A DNA stretch of 64,000 nt, taken from contig CAVQVS010000004.1 of NCBI GenBank assembly GCA_963717215.1, positions 310,001-374,000 of the forward strand, written 5' to 3'. The notes beneath the pieces were generated by a model. The model was given only the letters and a program-made list of their open reading frames with translations, was not told the DNA's origin and did no database searches. Positions 46,035 through 54,337 of this stretch are shown one piece after another. Made by a program: the position numbers and the translations under genes. Source of the DNA: Roseiarcus sp963717215. GTDB taxonomy: Bacteria; Pseudomonadota; Alphaproteobacteria; Rhizobiales; Beijerinckiaceae. Position 1 is the stretch's first letter. Each line of letters opens with the position of its first letter.

Positions 46035-46763
46035 CTAGACGGCCTTGCCGATCGACGCGCCGATCCCGGCGGTCACCGCCATGGCCAGCGCGCCCCAGAA
46101 GCCGACTCTCAGCGCTGGCTTGACCATCGGCGCGCCGCCTGCCCAGGCGCCGAGCGCGCCGAGCGCGACCAGGAAAACCAAAGCGGCGGCGGGGACGGCT
46201 TCAACAATAGCGTCCGGCGGCGCGAGAAATGCGGCCAGTGTCGGCAGCGCGGCCCCGATTGAGAAGGCGAGCGCGGATGCGAAGGCCGCCTGAATGGGCT
46301 TCGGCTGGGCGTTCTCGCTGATGCCGAGCTCCTCGCGTGCGTGAGCGTCGAGTGCGTCTCTGGCCATGAGTTGGCCGGCGACCTCCTGTGCGAGCTTCGG
46401 CTTCAAGCCTCGTTCTTCGTAGATATGGGCAAGCTCCTCCTGCTCCTCGGCCGGCCGCTCGCGAAGCGCGCGCCGTTCACGCGCCAGGTCGGCGGTCTCG
46501 GAATCGGCCTGCGAGCTGACGGACACATATTCGCCCGCCGCCATCGACATCGCGCCCGCCGCCCATCCCGCAACCGCCGCCGTCAGGATTTCGGGCCGCC
46601 CGCCGGCGGCCGCCGCGACGCCCATGATGAGGCTCGCGGTCGAAATGATCCCGTCGTTGGCGCCGAGGACCGCCGCCCGCAGCCAGGCCGTCCTGTGGAC
46701 GTAGTGCGATTCCGCTCCCGGCATTTGCGGCGCCTGTCCGATACCTTCCACCCGTTCGCTCAA
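46035..46763 (-). CDS. VIT1/CCC1-family membrane protein (iron/manganese transporter type)
   Basis: 242 residues. An N-terminal helical pair (AAVLGANDGIISTASLIMGV) carries the family Asp/Gly motif. A hydrophilic, glutamate-rich middle (RPAEEQEELAHIYEERGLKP) would form the cytoplasmic metal-binding domain, and three C-terminal helices follow. Relatives move Fe2+/Mn2+ across membranes by H+ exchange. Start is uncertain: TTG 46763, GTG 46751 or a later ATG. It lies 14 bp after the degraded antitoxin relic. Confidence 0.85.
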   Translation of the reverse strand: MSERVEGIGQAPQMPGAESHYVHRTAWLRAAVLGANDGIISTASLIMGVAAAAGGRPEILTAAVAGWAAGAMSMAAGEYVSVSSQADSETADLARERRALRERPAEEQEELAHIYEERGLKPKLAQEVAGQLMARDALDAHAREELGISENAQPKPIQAAFASALAFSIGAALPTLAAFLAPPDAIVEAVPAAALVFLVALGALGAWAGGAPMVKPALRVGFWGALAMAVTAGIGASIGKAV

Positions 46764-46776
46764 CAGGCGGCTCAGG

Positions 46777-46905
46777 CTACTCCGATTCCTTAAACTCCGC
46801 TTCGGTCATCGGCTCGAAGAACTCAGGACCAACTCGGCCTTCAATTCGGGCGAGAGGTTTCGAAAGATCGGCTTTCGCAGCATGGATGTTGACAACGGAC
46901 ATCAT
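46777..46905 (-). pseudogene. Relic of a Phd/YefM-type antitoxin gene
   Basis: A 42-codon frame beginning MMSVVNIHAAKADLSKPLAR, which is the DNA-binding start of Phd/YefM antitoxins. It jumps directly to a C-terminal-like end (RVGPEFFEPMTEAEFKESE). The ~35-40 residues normally between them, including the dimer core, are missing, so an internal in-frame deletion is likely. No toxin gene is adjacent. Either a dead antitoxin or an unusually short solitary protein; the relic reading is favoured. Confidence 0.5.
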
Positions 46906-46996
46906 GCGCTCCCGTATTGGTCCGTATTAGCTAAGTCTGCTAGCGCACGTCCATCTCCCTTGCGAAAAAAGCGGGAAACATGGTTCCGTCAAAACC

Positions 46997-49066
46997 ATGT
47001 CGCTCGCCCTGATTCGCTCGAGCTCCGCCGTCGATCTCAACCCCGAGCAGCAACTCGCGGTTGAGTATGGCGTTGGCGAGCCGAAAGGCTCCGGGCCGCT
47101 GCTCGTCATCGCGGGCGCAGGCTCCGGCAAGACGGCGATGCTCGCGCATCGGGTGGCGGCGCTCGTCCTTGCAGGCGCCGATCCGAAACGCATCATGCTG
47201 GCGACCTTTTCGCGCCGTGCGGCGGCGGAGCTGGGCCGTCGCGTCGAGCGTCTGCTCGCCCGGCGCTTGGCGCCTGAAGCGGCCGCCGCGGCGACGCCGG
47301 CCTATGCGGGAACGTTCCATGGCCTCGGCGCGCGGCTCTTGCGCGAATATGCGACGCGGCTCGGGCTTGATCCGCAATTCACAATCCACGATCGCGAGGA
47401 TTCGGCCGACCTCATGAACTGGGCGCGGCATGAACTGGGCGTCGGCGATCTGAAGGAGCGCTTCCCGACAAAGGCGACGTGCCTCACGATCTATTCGCGC
47501 GTCGTCAATGCGCAAGGCGATCTCAAGGCGACGCTCGGCAAATGGTTCCCTTGGGTTGCGGCGCATGAGGAGAGCTTGCGCGGGCTGTTCGCATCCTACG
47601 TCGAGATGAAGCAGCGCCAGAACGTGCTCGATTACGACGATCTTCTTCTCTATTTCGCCCAGATGCTGGCAGAGCCCGCGATCGCGGCCGAGATCGCGGC
47701 GCGCTTCGATCATCTGCTCGTCGATGAATACCAGGACACCAACGCGCTCCAAGGCGAGATCGTGCTGCGCATAAGGCCCCTGGGGCGTGGCCTGACGGTG
47801 GTCGGCGACGATGCGCAGGCGATCTATTCCTTCCGCGCCGCGACGGTGCGCAACATCCTCGATTTTCCCCGCGCCTTCGATCCCCCCGCGCATGTGGTGA
47901 CGCTCGAGCGCAACTACCGTTCGAGCGGCGCCATCCTTGCCGCCGCCAACGCGGCCATTGCGCTCGCGCCGGAGCGCTTCGCCAAGACCCTTCGCACAGA
48001 GCGCCCGCATGGGCCCCCTCCCGCGCTGGTGACGGTTGCGGACGAGGCCGACCAGGCGCGCTTCGTTGCGGCGCGCGTGCTCGCCAATCGCGAGGCGGGC
48101 GCTGCGCTTAAAAGCCAGGCGGTGCTGTTTCGCACCTCCCACCATAGCGCGGCGCTCGAACTCGAACTGACCCGCCGCAACGTGCCGTTCGTGAAATTCG
48201 GCGGCCTGAAGTTCCTCGACGCGGCGCATGTCAAGGACGCAGTGGCGCTCATGCGCTTCGCCGAAAATCCGCGCGATCGGGTCGCGGGCTTTCGCGTCGC
48301 CCAGCTTCTGCCCGGCGTCGGGCCGAAGGTCGCGGAGACCATCGTCGCCGCGGCGGCGGCCGACGACGGCTTCGCCACCATGGCGGCTCTGTCGACGCCC
48401 GTCAGGGCGCGGGACGGCTTTCCCGCCTTCGCCGACCTCATGCGAAGGCTTGCGTCGCGCGCCGCGCCCTGGCCGGCGGAGATCGCCGACGCGGTCGCAT
48501 GGCTGAGCCCGCTCATGGAGACCCGCTACGACGACGCGCGCGTTCGGATGGGCGATCTCGAGGCGCTCGAGCGCATTGCCGCCTCGTTCCCGTCGCGCGA
48601 GCGTTTCTTAAGCGAGCTCGCGCTCGATCCGCCGGACACGACCAGCGACGAAGCCGGTCCGCCGCTGAGGGACGAGGACTATCTCATCCTTTCGACCATC
48701 CATTCGGCTAAGGGGCAGGAATGGCGCTCGGTGTTCGTGCTCAACTGCGTCGACGGCTGCATTCCCTCCGACCTCGCCACCGGCTCATCCGAAGAGATCG
48801 AGGAGGAGCGCCGCCTGCTCTATGTCGCCATGACACGGGCGAAGGACGAACTCGCGCTCGTTGTGCCGCATCGCTTCTACGTCCACGGGCAGCCCAAGAA
48901 CGGGGACCGCAGCGTTTATGCGGCCCGCACGCGCTTCCTCCCGCCGCCGCTTTTGAAGCACTTCGACCGGCAGACCTGGCCGGAAACCGGCGCTTCGCCG
49001 GCGCGTGGGGCGAGCGACGGCCCGCGGGTTGATCTGCAGGCGCGCATGCGGGCGATGTGGCGTTGA
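46997..49066 (+). CDS. UvrD/Rep-family ATP-dependent DNA helicase
   Basis: 689-residue superfamily 1A helicase. Q-motif LNPEQQLAV; Walker A AGAGSGKTAML; motif II VDEYQDTN; motif III VVGDDAQAIYSFR; motif IV/V FLDAAHVKDAVALMRFAENP and LSTIHSAKGQEW; motif VI LLYVAMTRAKDELAL. All helicase motifs are intact. It is shorter than UvrD proper and lacks its C-terminal interaction tail, as do many 'UvrD-like' helicases in Rhizobiales. It translocates 3' to 5' on ssDNA; the pathway is unknown. Start ATG 46997. Confidence 0.92.
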   Translation: MSLALIRSSSAVDLNPEQQLAVEYGVGEPKGSGPLLVIAGAGSGKTAMLAHRVAALVLAGADPKRIMLATFSRRAAAELGRRVERLLARRLAPEAAAAATPAYAGTFHGLGARLLREYATRLGLDPQFTIHDREDSADLMNWARHELGVGDLKERFPTKATCLTIYSRVVNAQGDLKATLGKWFPWVAAHEESLRGLFASYVEMKQRQNVLDYDDLLLYFAQMLAEPAIAAEIAARFDHLLVDEYQDTNALQGEIVLRIRPLGRGLTVVGDDAQAIYSFRAATVRNILDFPRAFDPPAHVVTLERNYRSSGAILAAANAAIALAPERFAKTLRTERPHGPPPALVTVADEADQARFVAARVLANREAGAALKSQAVLFRTSHHSAALELELTRRNVPFVKFGGLKFLDAAHVKDAVALMRFAENPRDRVAGFRVAQLLPGVGPKVAETIVAAAAADDGFATMAALSTPVRARDGFPAFADLMRRLASRAAPWPAEIADAVAWLSPLMETRYDDARVRMGDLEALERIAASFPSRERFLSELALDPPDTTSDEAGPPLRDEDYLILSTIHSAKGQEWRSVFVLNCVDGCIPSDLATGSSEEIEEERRLLYVAMTRAKDELALVVPHRFYVHGQPKNGDRSVYAARTRFLPPPLLKHFDRQTWPETGASPARGASDGPRVDLQARMRAMWR

Positions 49067-49116
49067 AAAGCGGGTAAACTCGCGAGCGCCGCGAAATCGA
49101 AAGGACCGTCCGCCCG

Positions 49117-49848
49117 ATGCGCCCCAAAATCATCTGCCACATGGGAACCTCGCTCGACGGCGGTCTTCATCCGAGCCGTTTCACCCGCCCTGCCGCTGGC
49201 GTGTCCAACGACGCCCTGCGCGGGCACTATGAGGCCATTCACGACCGCTTCGGGGCCGAGGGCTGGATCGTCGGCCGGAAAACCATGGCGGAAATGGCCA
49301 AGGGGCGCGAACGAGCCGTCGCCATCGCTTCGCCCCTCGCGCGCGAGCCTCACCTCGGGCAACGGAACGGCCGGAACCTGGCCGTCGCCATCGATCCCTC
49401 CGGCCGCGTCCACTACGGGCAGGACAACGTCGGGGGCGATCACGTCGTCGCGGTGCTCGGCGAGCACGTCTCGGACGCCTATCTGGCTGAACTCCGCGAG
49501 GATGGCGTCTCCTATATTTTCGTCGGTCCGAAGGGCGACGATCTCCCTGGCGCGATGACGCAGCTCGCCGATGTTTTCGGCGTCAAGACACTCCTGCTTG
49601 AGGGCGGCGGCAGGATCAACGGCGCGTTCTTCAAGCATCGCCTGATCGATGAGTTCAGCACGCTGATTTTCCCGGCGGTTGATGGCCTGGCCGGACGAGA
49701 GACCATCGTCGACTATCAGGACGCAAACGGCGAACGGCCCGGCGCCGGACAGTCGCTGCGGCTGATTGGCTGCGAGACGCTGGAAGGGGGCATGGTCTGG
49801 CTGCGCCATCGCGTCGAAGAGGCGCCGGCGCCAGCCCCGCAAGGCTGA
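49117..49848 (+). CDS. RibD C-terminal/dihydrofolate-reductase-fold protein
   Basis: 243 residues of the RibD_C family. Phrases typical of the fold are MRPKIICHMGTSLDGGLHPS, GWIVGRKTMAEMAKG and LLLEGGGRINGAFFKHRLID. The RibD deaminase half is absent, so this is a stand-alone reductase, presumably NADPH-dependent on a pyrimidine, pterin-like or other ketone substrate. It lies 50 bp after the helicase gene. Confidence 0.85.
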   Translation: MRPKIICHMGTSLDGGLHPSRFTRPAAGVSNDALRGHYEAIHDRFGAEGWIVGRKTMAEMAKGRERAVAIASPLAREPHLGQRNGRNLAVAIDPSGRVHYGQDNVGGDHVVAVLGEHVSDAYLAELREDGVSYIFVGPKGDDLPGAMTQLADVFGVKTLLLEGGGRINGAFFKHRLIDEFSTLIFPAVDGLAGRETIVDYQDANGERPGAGQSLRLIGCETLEGGMVWLRHRVEEAPAPAPQG

Positions 49849-49989
49849 CCGCGGAAGCGGCGTTCGGCCACGCGCCTTTTTGCTTGCACGCCGCGACAAA
49901 CTCAATAATAGCTAAGGTGTCAGGACTATTAACCGACGAACGTCGCGTGCGCGACGAAGAAAAGTCGGAGTGCGCGGAGGAACGTTGGC
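49849..49989. promoter_or_regulatory. Promoter region of the sugar ABC operon
   Basis: 141 bp with a short AT-rich stretch (CTCAATAATAGCTAAGGTGT) that could contain the promoter. GCGGAGGAACG (49976-49986) is the ribosome site of the ATPase gene. No distinct operator palindrome is evident. Confidence 0.35.
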
Positions 49990-50730
49990 TTGCCGATTCT
50001 TGAATTGAGCGCGGTGTCGAAGCATTTCGGCGCGATCCATGCGCTGAACGAAGTCGATATGGCGCTCGAGGCCGGCGAAGTGCTGGGTTTGATGGGCGAC
50101 AATGGCGCCGGCAAGTCGACGCTGGTCAAGGTCATCGCAGGCAATTTTCCCCCGACCCACGGCGAGATCCGCCTTGCCGGCGAGGCCGTGCATTTTCACA
50201 AGCCCGTCGAAGCGCGCGAAAAGGGGATCGAGGTCGTCTACCAGGACCTTGCGCTCTGCAACAATCTGTCGGCCGCGGCCAATGTGTTCCTGGGTCGTGA
50301 AATCAAGCGCGGCGCGGGTCCGTTCCGCTGGCTCGACCACAAGGCGATGGCCAAGCGCGCTGGCGAATTGTTCGGCGAGCTCAAGTCCGAAACAAGGCCG
50401 CGCGATCTCGTGCGCCAGATGTCGGGTGGGCAGCGTCAGGCTGTCGCCATTGCGCGCACGCGTCTGTCGAAGGCGCGGCTCGTGTTGATGGACGAGCCGA
50501 CCGCCGCGATCTCGGTGAGGCAGGTGGCTGAAGTGCTTGATCTGATACGGCGGCTGAAGGACGCCGGCATGGCGATCATCCTCATCAGCCACCGTATGCC
50601 GGACGTCTTTGCCGTCTGCGACCGGGTCATGGTGATGCGGCGCGGCAACAAGGTTGCCGACAAAGCGATCGGTGCGACAAGCCCGGAAGAAGTAACCGGC
50701 CTGATCACCGGCGCGATCCACGCGGCCTGA
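49990..50730 (+). CDS. Sugar ABC importer ATP-binding protein (FrcA-like)
   Basis: 246 residues, a single nucleotide-binding domain rather than the doubled RbsA/XylG form; this layout is that of FrcA of rhizobia. Walker A DNGAGKSTL, signature MSGGQRQAVAIA, Walker B LVLMDEPTAAIS, H-loop ISHRM. Start is TTG 49990 with GGAGG upstream. First gene of an ATPase-permease-binding-protein operon (49990-52852). Fructose or a similar hexose/pentose is the probable cargo. Confidence 0.9.
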   Translation: MPILELSAVSKHFGAIHALNEVDMALEAGEVLGLMGDNGAGKSTLVKVIAGNFPPTHGEIRLAGEAVHFHKPVEAREKGIEVVYQDLALCNNLSAAANVFLGREIKRGAGPFRWLDHKAMAKRAGELFGELKSETRPRDLVRQMSGGQRQAVAIARTRLSKARLVLMDEPTAAISVRQVAEVLDLIRRLKDAGMAIILISHRMPDVFAVCDRVMVMRRGNKVADKAIGATSPEEVTGLITGAIHAA

Positions 50731-50741
50731 GGAGCCCTCCA

Positions 50742-51773
50742 ATGGCAAGCGACACACCGCACGCCAATGTCTCGATCGAATCGGTGCTGGACATCCAGCA
50801 ACACAATTTCTGGCAGCGCTTCACGAGTTCGCAGGCGTTCTGGGTGACGGTCGCGCTCATCATCATCTGCATCGTGATGAGCTGGCTGCAGCCGGCGTCG
50901 TTCGCGACCACTGACAATTTCTACAACACCACGCGCAATTTCTCCTTCATTGGCATCATGGCGCTCGGCATGACTGCGGTGATCGCGACGGGCGGCATCG
51001 ACCTCTCGGTCGGCTCGATCATGGGTCTGACAGCCGTCGCGTGCGGCCTCGTTCTCGAGGCCGGCTATCCGGCCTGGGCCGCCGTGGTTGTCGGCTTGTT
51101 CGCGGGCGGCGTCGTCGGGCTCATCAACGGAATCATCATCGCCTACCTTGGCCTTTCCCCCTTTGTCACAACACTTGGAATGCTGGCGATCGCGCGGTCC
51201 GTCGCGGTCGTGTTGTCGGGAAACCGGATGATCTACAAGTTCGGCCCTGGCGGGCCACCCTTCAAGGCGCTGGGCAGCGGCGCTTGGCACATCACCCCGA
51301 CATTCGAATTGAGCTCGCCGCTCCTTTTCCTGATCGTCTTCACGTTTCTTCTGGCCGTGGTCTACAAGATGACGAGCTGGGGCCGCCATGTGCTCGCGAT
51401 CGGAGGAAACGAACAGGCCGCTCTGTTGACCGGCGTTCCCGTCAACCGCATCAAGGTGCAGGTCTATGTCTTCTCCGCTTTGACCGCGGCTTTCGCAGCC
51501 ATTCTCTCCGTTGGCTGGGCCGGCTCGGCGATCAACGCCCTTGGCGCAACTTATGAACTCCTCGCCATTTCAGCTGCGGTGATCGGCGGCGCAAACTTGA
51601 TGGGCGGCGAGGCCAGCGCCTATGGCGCGTTCATCGGCGCGGCGCTGATCTTTACAATCCGCAATTCACTGCTCATGGCGGGCGTCGATTCGAACTGGCA
51701 GGGCACGTTCGTCGGCCTGTTCTTGATCGGAGCGGTTTACCTCGGGAAACTTCGGGGAGCGAAACGCGAGTAG
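50742..51773 (+). CDS. Sugar ABC importer permease (FrcC/RbsC-like)
   Basis: 343 residues with about ten membrane helices of the BPD_transp_2 family. The family phrase GGIDLSVGSIMGLTA lies in helix 3, and NRIKVQVYVFSALTAAFAAI contains the coupling EAA-like loop. Begins 11 bp after the ATPase stop with GGAG before the ATG. It forms the channel of the importer with the ATPase upstream and the binding protein downstream. Confidence 0.92.
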   Translation: MASDTPHANVSIESVLDIQQHNFWQRFTSSQAFWVTVALIIICIVMSWLQPASFATTDNFYNTTRNFSFIGIMALGMTAVIATGGIDLSVGSIMGLTAVACGLVLEAGYPAWAAVVVGLFAGGVVGLINGIIIAYLGLSPFVTTLGMLAIARSVAVVLSGNRMIYKFGPGGPPFKALGSGAWHITPTFELSSPLLFLIVFTFLLAVVYKMTSWGRHVLAIGGNEQAALLTGVPVNRIKVQVYVFSALTAAFAAILSVGWAGSAINALGATYELLAISAAVIGGANLMGGEASAYGAFIGAALIFTIRNSLLMAGVDSNWQGTFVGLFLIGAVYLGKLRGAKRE

Positions 51774-51835
51774 ACCCCACGTGGGGCCGCGTCTAAAGGG
51801 CCTGTACGGGCCGTATTCAACTGGGAGGAAATGAA

Positions 51836-52852
51836 ATGTTGAAACTAGTATTGACCGGCGCGGTCGCCGCCGGGGCGTTGCTCGCGGTCTCGGCTTCGGC
51901 GCAGGCCGCCGACCCCTATACTTTGGCGCTCGTGCCGAAGAACACCAACAACCCCTTCTTCGACCAGGCGCTTGCCGGTTGCAAGAAGGCGGAGAAGGAG
52001 CTCGCCGGCGCCGTCAAGTGCCTCTACATCGGGCCCGGCGAACATGGCGGCGGCGATGAGGAAGCGCAGATTGTGGCCGATCTCATCACGAAGAAAGTCG
52101 ACGGCATCGCGGTGTCTCCGGCGAACGCGCCGGCCATGGCCAATGCGCTGCAGGGCGCTGCCGCGGCGAAGATCCCGGTTCTGACTTGGGACTCCGATCT
52201 GTTGCCCGCAGACAAGGGTTTACGCGCCGCTTACGTCGGCACCCACAACTACGACATTGGCGTCAACATCGGGAAGCTCGTCATGGGAATCAAACCCAAA
52301 GGCGGCACGATCTGCATCCAGTCCGGCGGCGCGGCGGCGGCCAACCACAATGAGCGCATGCAGGGCATCCGCGACACGCTCTCAGGGACAAAGAGCGCCG
52401 AGTCGCCGGGCGCTCGCCTGACCGGTCAGAATGGCTGGAAGGAAGCCGACGGCTGCCCGCTTTACACCAATGACGACTTTACCGTCGCCAACCAGCAGAT
52501 GGAGGATATCCTCAACAAGTATCCGGATCTCGACGCCTTCACGCCGACCGGCGGATTCCCGCAGTTCCTGCCGGACGCTTACGCGAAGACGGCCGAGAAG
52601 TACAAGGACAAGATCGCCTCCGGCGCGCTCGCGCTCGTGGTCGCGGATACGCTGCCGGTTCAGATCGACCTGATGAAGAAAGGGCTCTCCTCGGGTCAGG
52701 TCGGTCAGCGGCCGTTCGAGATGGGATACAAGGCGATGTACTTCCTCAAGGACATGAAGGACGGCAAGCCGGCGCCGAAGGACCCGACTTACACCGGCCT
52801 CGACGTCTGCACGCCGAAGACCGCCGACACCTGCGTCGGCGGCGGCAGCTGA
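51836..52852 (+). CDS. Sugar ABC importer periplasmic binding protein (FrcB-like)
   Basis: 338 residues, class B (cluster B) periplasmic binding protein. The signal peptide ends ASAQAADP. The fold begins YTLALVPKNTNNPFFDQALA and shows the sugar-binding region PVLTWDSDL, an N-terminal Asp/Asn pattern as in ribose/fructose-binding proteins. Two cysteine pairs near the ends (GCKKAEKELAGAVKC; CTPKTADTC) suggest disulfides. An intrinsic terminator follows at 52875-52901. Confidence 0.92.
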   Translation: MLKLVLTGAVAAGALLAVSASAQAADPYTLALVPKNTNNPFFDQALAGCKKAEKELAGAVKCLYIGPGEHGGGDEEAQIVADLITKKVDGIAVSPANAPAMANALQGAAAAKIPVLTWDSDLLPADKGLRAAYVGTHNYDIGVNIGKLVMGIKPKGGTICIQSGGAAAANHNERMQGIRDTLSGTKSAESPGARLTGQNGWKEADGCPLYTNDDFTVANQQMEDILNKYPDLDAFTPTGGFPQFLPDAYAKTAEKYKDKIASGALALVVADTLPVQIDLMKKGLSSGQVGQRPFEMGYKAMYFLKDMKDGKPAPKDPTYTGLDVCTPKTADTCVGGGS

Positions 52853-52874
52853 GCTTCAGAGAACTTTGTTGACG

Positions 52875-52901
52875 GGGCCGGCCTTGCGCCGGCCCTTTTT
52901 T
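52875..52901 (+). terminator. Rho-independent terminator of the sugar ABC operon
   Basis: GGGCCGGC-cttgc-GCCGGCCC followed by six T residues, 22 bp after the binding-protein stop codon. It also lies next to the end of the convergent beta-lactamase gene. Confidence 0.92.
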
Positions 52902-52902
52902 G

Positions 52903-53787
52903 TCAGAACGTCTCTGCGATAAGGGCGCCGATCTCTTTATGAACTGCGTTGCGCGCGTCCACGGAAGCGGATGATCCCGTGTAGTAAACCGTGGCGATCA
53001 GGGGCGCGCGACCGGGCGGCCAGATGATCGCGACGGCATTCGTCGATCCGCGGTCGCCGGTGCCGGTCTTGTCGCCGATCCGCCAGGAGGGCGGCAGCCC
53101 GGCGCGCAGCCTTTTGTCGCCAACCTTGTCGCCAATGAGCCACGTTTGCAGCTGGCTGCGAGAGGCGTCCGACAACGCATCACCCACCAGCACCTTTTGC
53201 ATGGTCCCCGCCATCGCGCGGGGGCTCGTCGTATCGCGCGGGTCTCCAGGCAAGGATTCGTTGAGCGTCGGCTCGTTGCGGTCGAGCCGGGTCACCGGGT
53301 CGCCGAGCGAGCGCGCGAACTCGGTAAATCCTGACGGGCCGCCGATCGATTCCAAGATCAGATTTCCGGCGGTGTTGTCGCTCCAAGCGATTGCGGCGGC
53401 GCACAGGTCCGCGACAGTCATCCCGCCCTCGGCGACATGCGCCTTGGCGACGGGGGCATACTCGAGCAAGTCGCTCGGTCCGTAGGCGATCTTGCGGTCG
53501 AGGCGCTCGGCGCCCTGGTCCACGCGCTTCAGCGCCGCCGCCGCGGCCAGGAGCTTGAACGTGCTGCACATCGGGAACCGTTCGTCGGCGCGATGCTCGA
53601 TCGTCGCGCCCGCTCCCGTGTCGCGCACGAAGACGCCGAGCCTGCCGCCCTCGCGCGCTTCCATGTCTGCGAGCCGCTTGTTCGCGAGGGCCAGGCGCTC
53701 CTCGGTCGAAGGGGCCGCTCGCGCGGGGAGGGAGAGCGCCGTGACCGTGAGGGCGGCAAGGAAAGAACGACGGTTGCTCTGATGCAT
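52903..53787 (-). CDS. Class A beta-lactamase
   Basis: 294-residue serine beta-lactamase. An export signal with SNRRSFLAALTVTALSLPAR (a twin-arginine-like start) is followed by the four class A elements. The active Ser is in MCSTFK, SDN is in WSDNTAGN, the general-base Glu is in RNEPTLNES (omega loop), and KTG is in GDKTGTGD. A Cys precedes the active Ser (Cys69 position), but its usual disulfide partner at position 238 is glycine, so a carbapenemase-type disulfide is not present. Resistance spectrum is unknown. No mobile-element signs; it looks chromosomal and native. Confidence 0.93.
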   Translation of the reverse strand: MHQSNRRSFLAALTVTALSLPARAAPSTEERLALANKRLADMEAREGGRLGVFVRDTGAGATIEHRADERFPMCSTFKLLAAAAALKRVDQGAERLDRKIAYGPSDLLEYAPVAKAHVAEGGMTVADLCAAAIAWSDNTAGNLILESIGGPSGFTEFARSLGDPVTRLDRNEPTLNESLPGDPRDTTSPRAMAGTMQKVLVGDALSDASRSQLQTWLIGDKVGDKRLRAGLPPSWRIGDKTGTGDRGSTNAVAIIWPPGRAPLIATVYYTGSSASVDARNAVHKEIGALIAETF

Positions 53788-53889
53788 ATTTGACCTCAAT
53801 TGCGCTGGGGGCGATCCGCAACAGGATTGAGGCACTTGGATGGCGTGCGCCGCCCGATGCGCCGGCGCCTGACCGCAGGGAATTGCTCG

Positions 53890-54222
53890 ATGAACGATCC
53901 GAAAGCCTCTCCCGACGAGCTCTACCGGGCCCTCGCTCTCCATCACGGCGCGGATTTCCATGCTCCACGCGGGCGAGGCTTCGGATCTGACGCGCTTAAG
54001 GTCGACGGCAGGATCTTCGCCTCCCTTTCGCATGGTCGTCTGCTCGTCAAATTGCCGGCCGAGCGCGTCAAAGCGCTGGTCGCCGCGAAGCTTGGCGAAC
54101 CCTTTTCGACAGGCCCCGGCCGGGTCAAAAAGGAATGGGTGACCGTCGCTCCATCGAGCGTCGAGGAATGGGTTCGCATCTCCGATGAGGCGCGCCGCTA
54201 CGTGCGTTCCAAACGAGGATAG
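53890..54222 (+). CDS. Small YjbR/TfoX-N-like protein
   Basis: 110 residues. The recognisable core is KVDGRIFASLSHGRLLVKLP, then an end VKKEWVTVAPSSVEEWVRIS. This pattern fits the small MmcQ/YjbR or TfoX-N-like group of unknown biochemical role. No signal or membrane segment. ATG 53890. Divergent from the beta-lactamase gene (102-bp gap). Confidence 0.65.
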   Translation: MNDPKASPDELYRALALHHGADFHAPRGRGFGSDALKVDGRIFASLSHGRLLVKLPAERVKALVAAKLGEPFSTGPGRVKKEWVTVAPSSVEEWVRISDEARRYVRSKRG

Positions 54223-54337
54223 GGGCGCCTTGGCGCTGGCGCGACGCGGGTCGTGTCGTCTAAACATGTCGGCGACAAGCCGGCGTCAACACCGTGTCCG
54301 AGGCGGATAGAACGCGCTTCATGAGGGGGAAAAACGA

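Noticed and set aside
52903..53787. Recently acquired resistance gene
   Set aside because: No insertion sequence, integron or composition change around the beta-lactamase; it looks like a native chromosomal enzyme.
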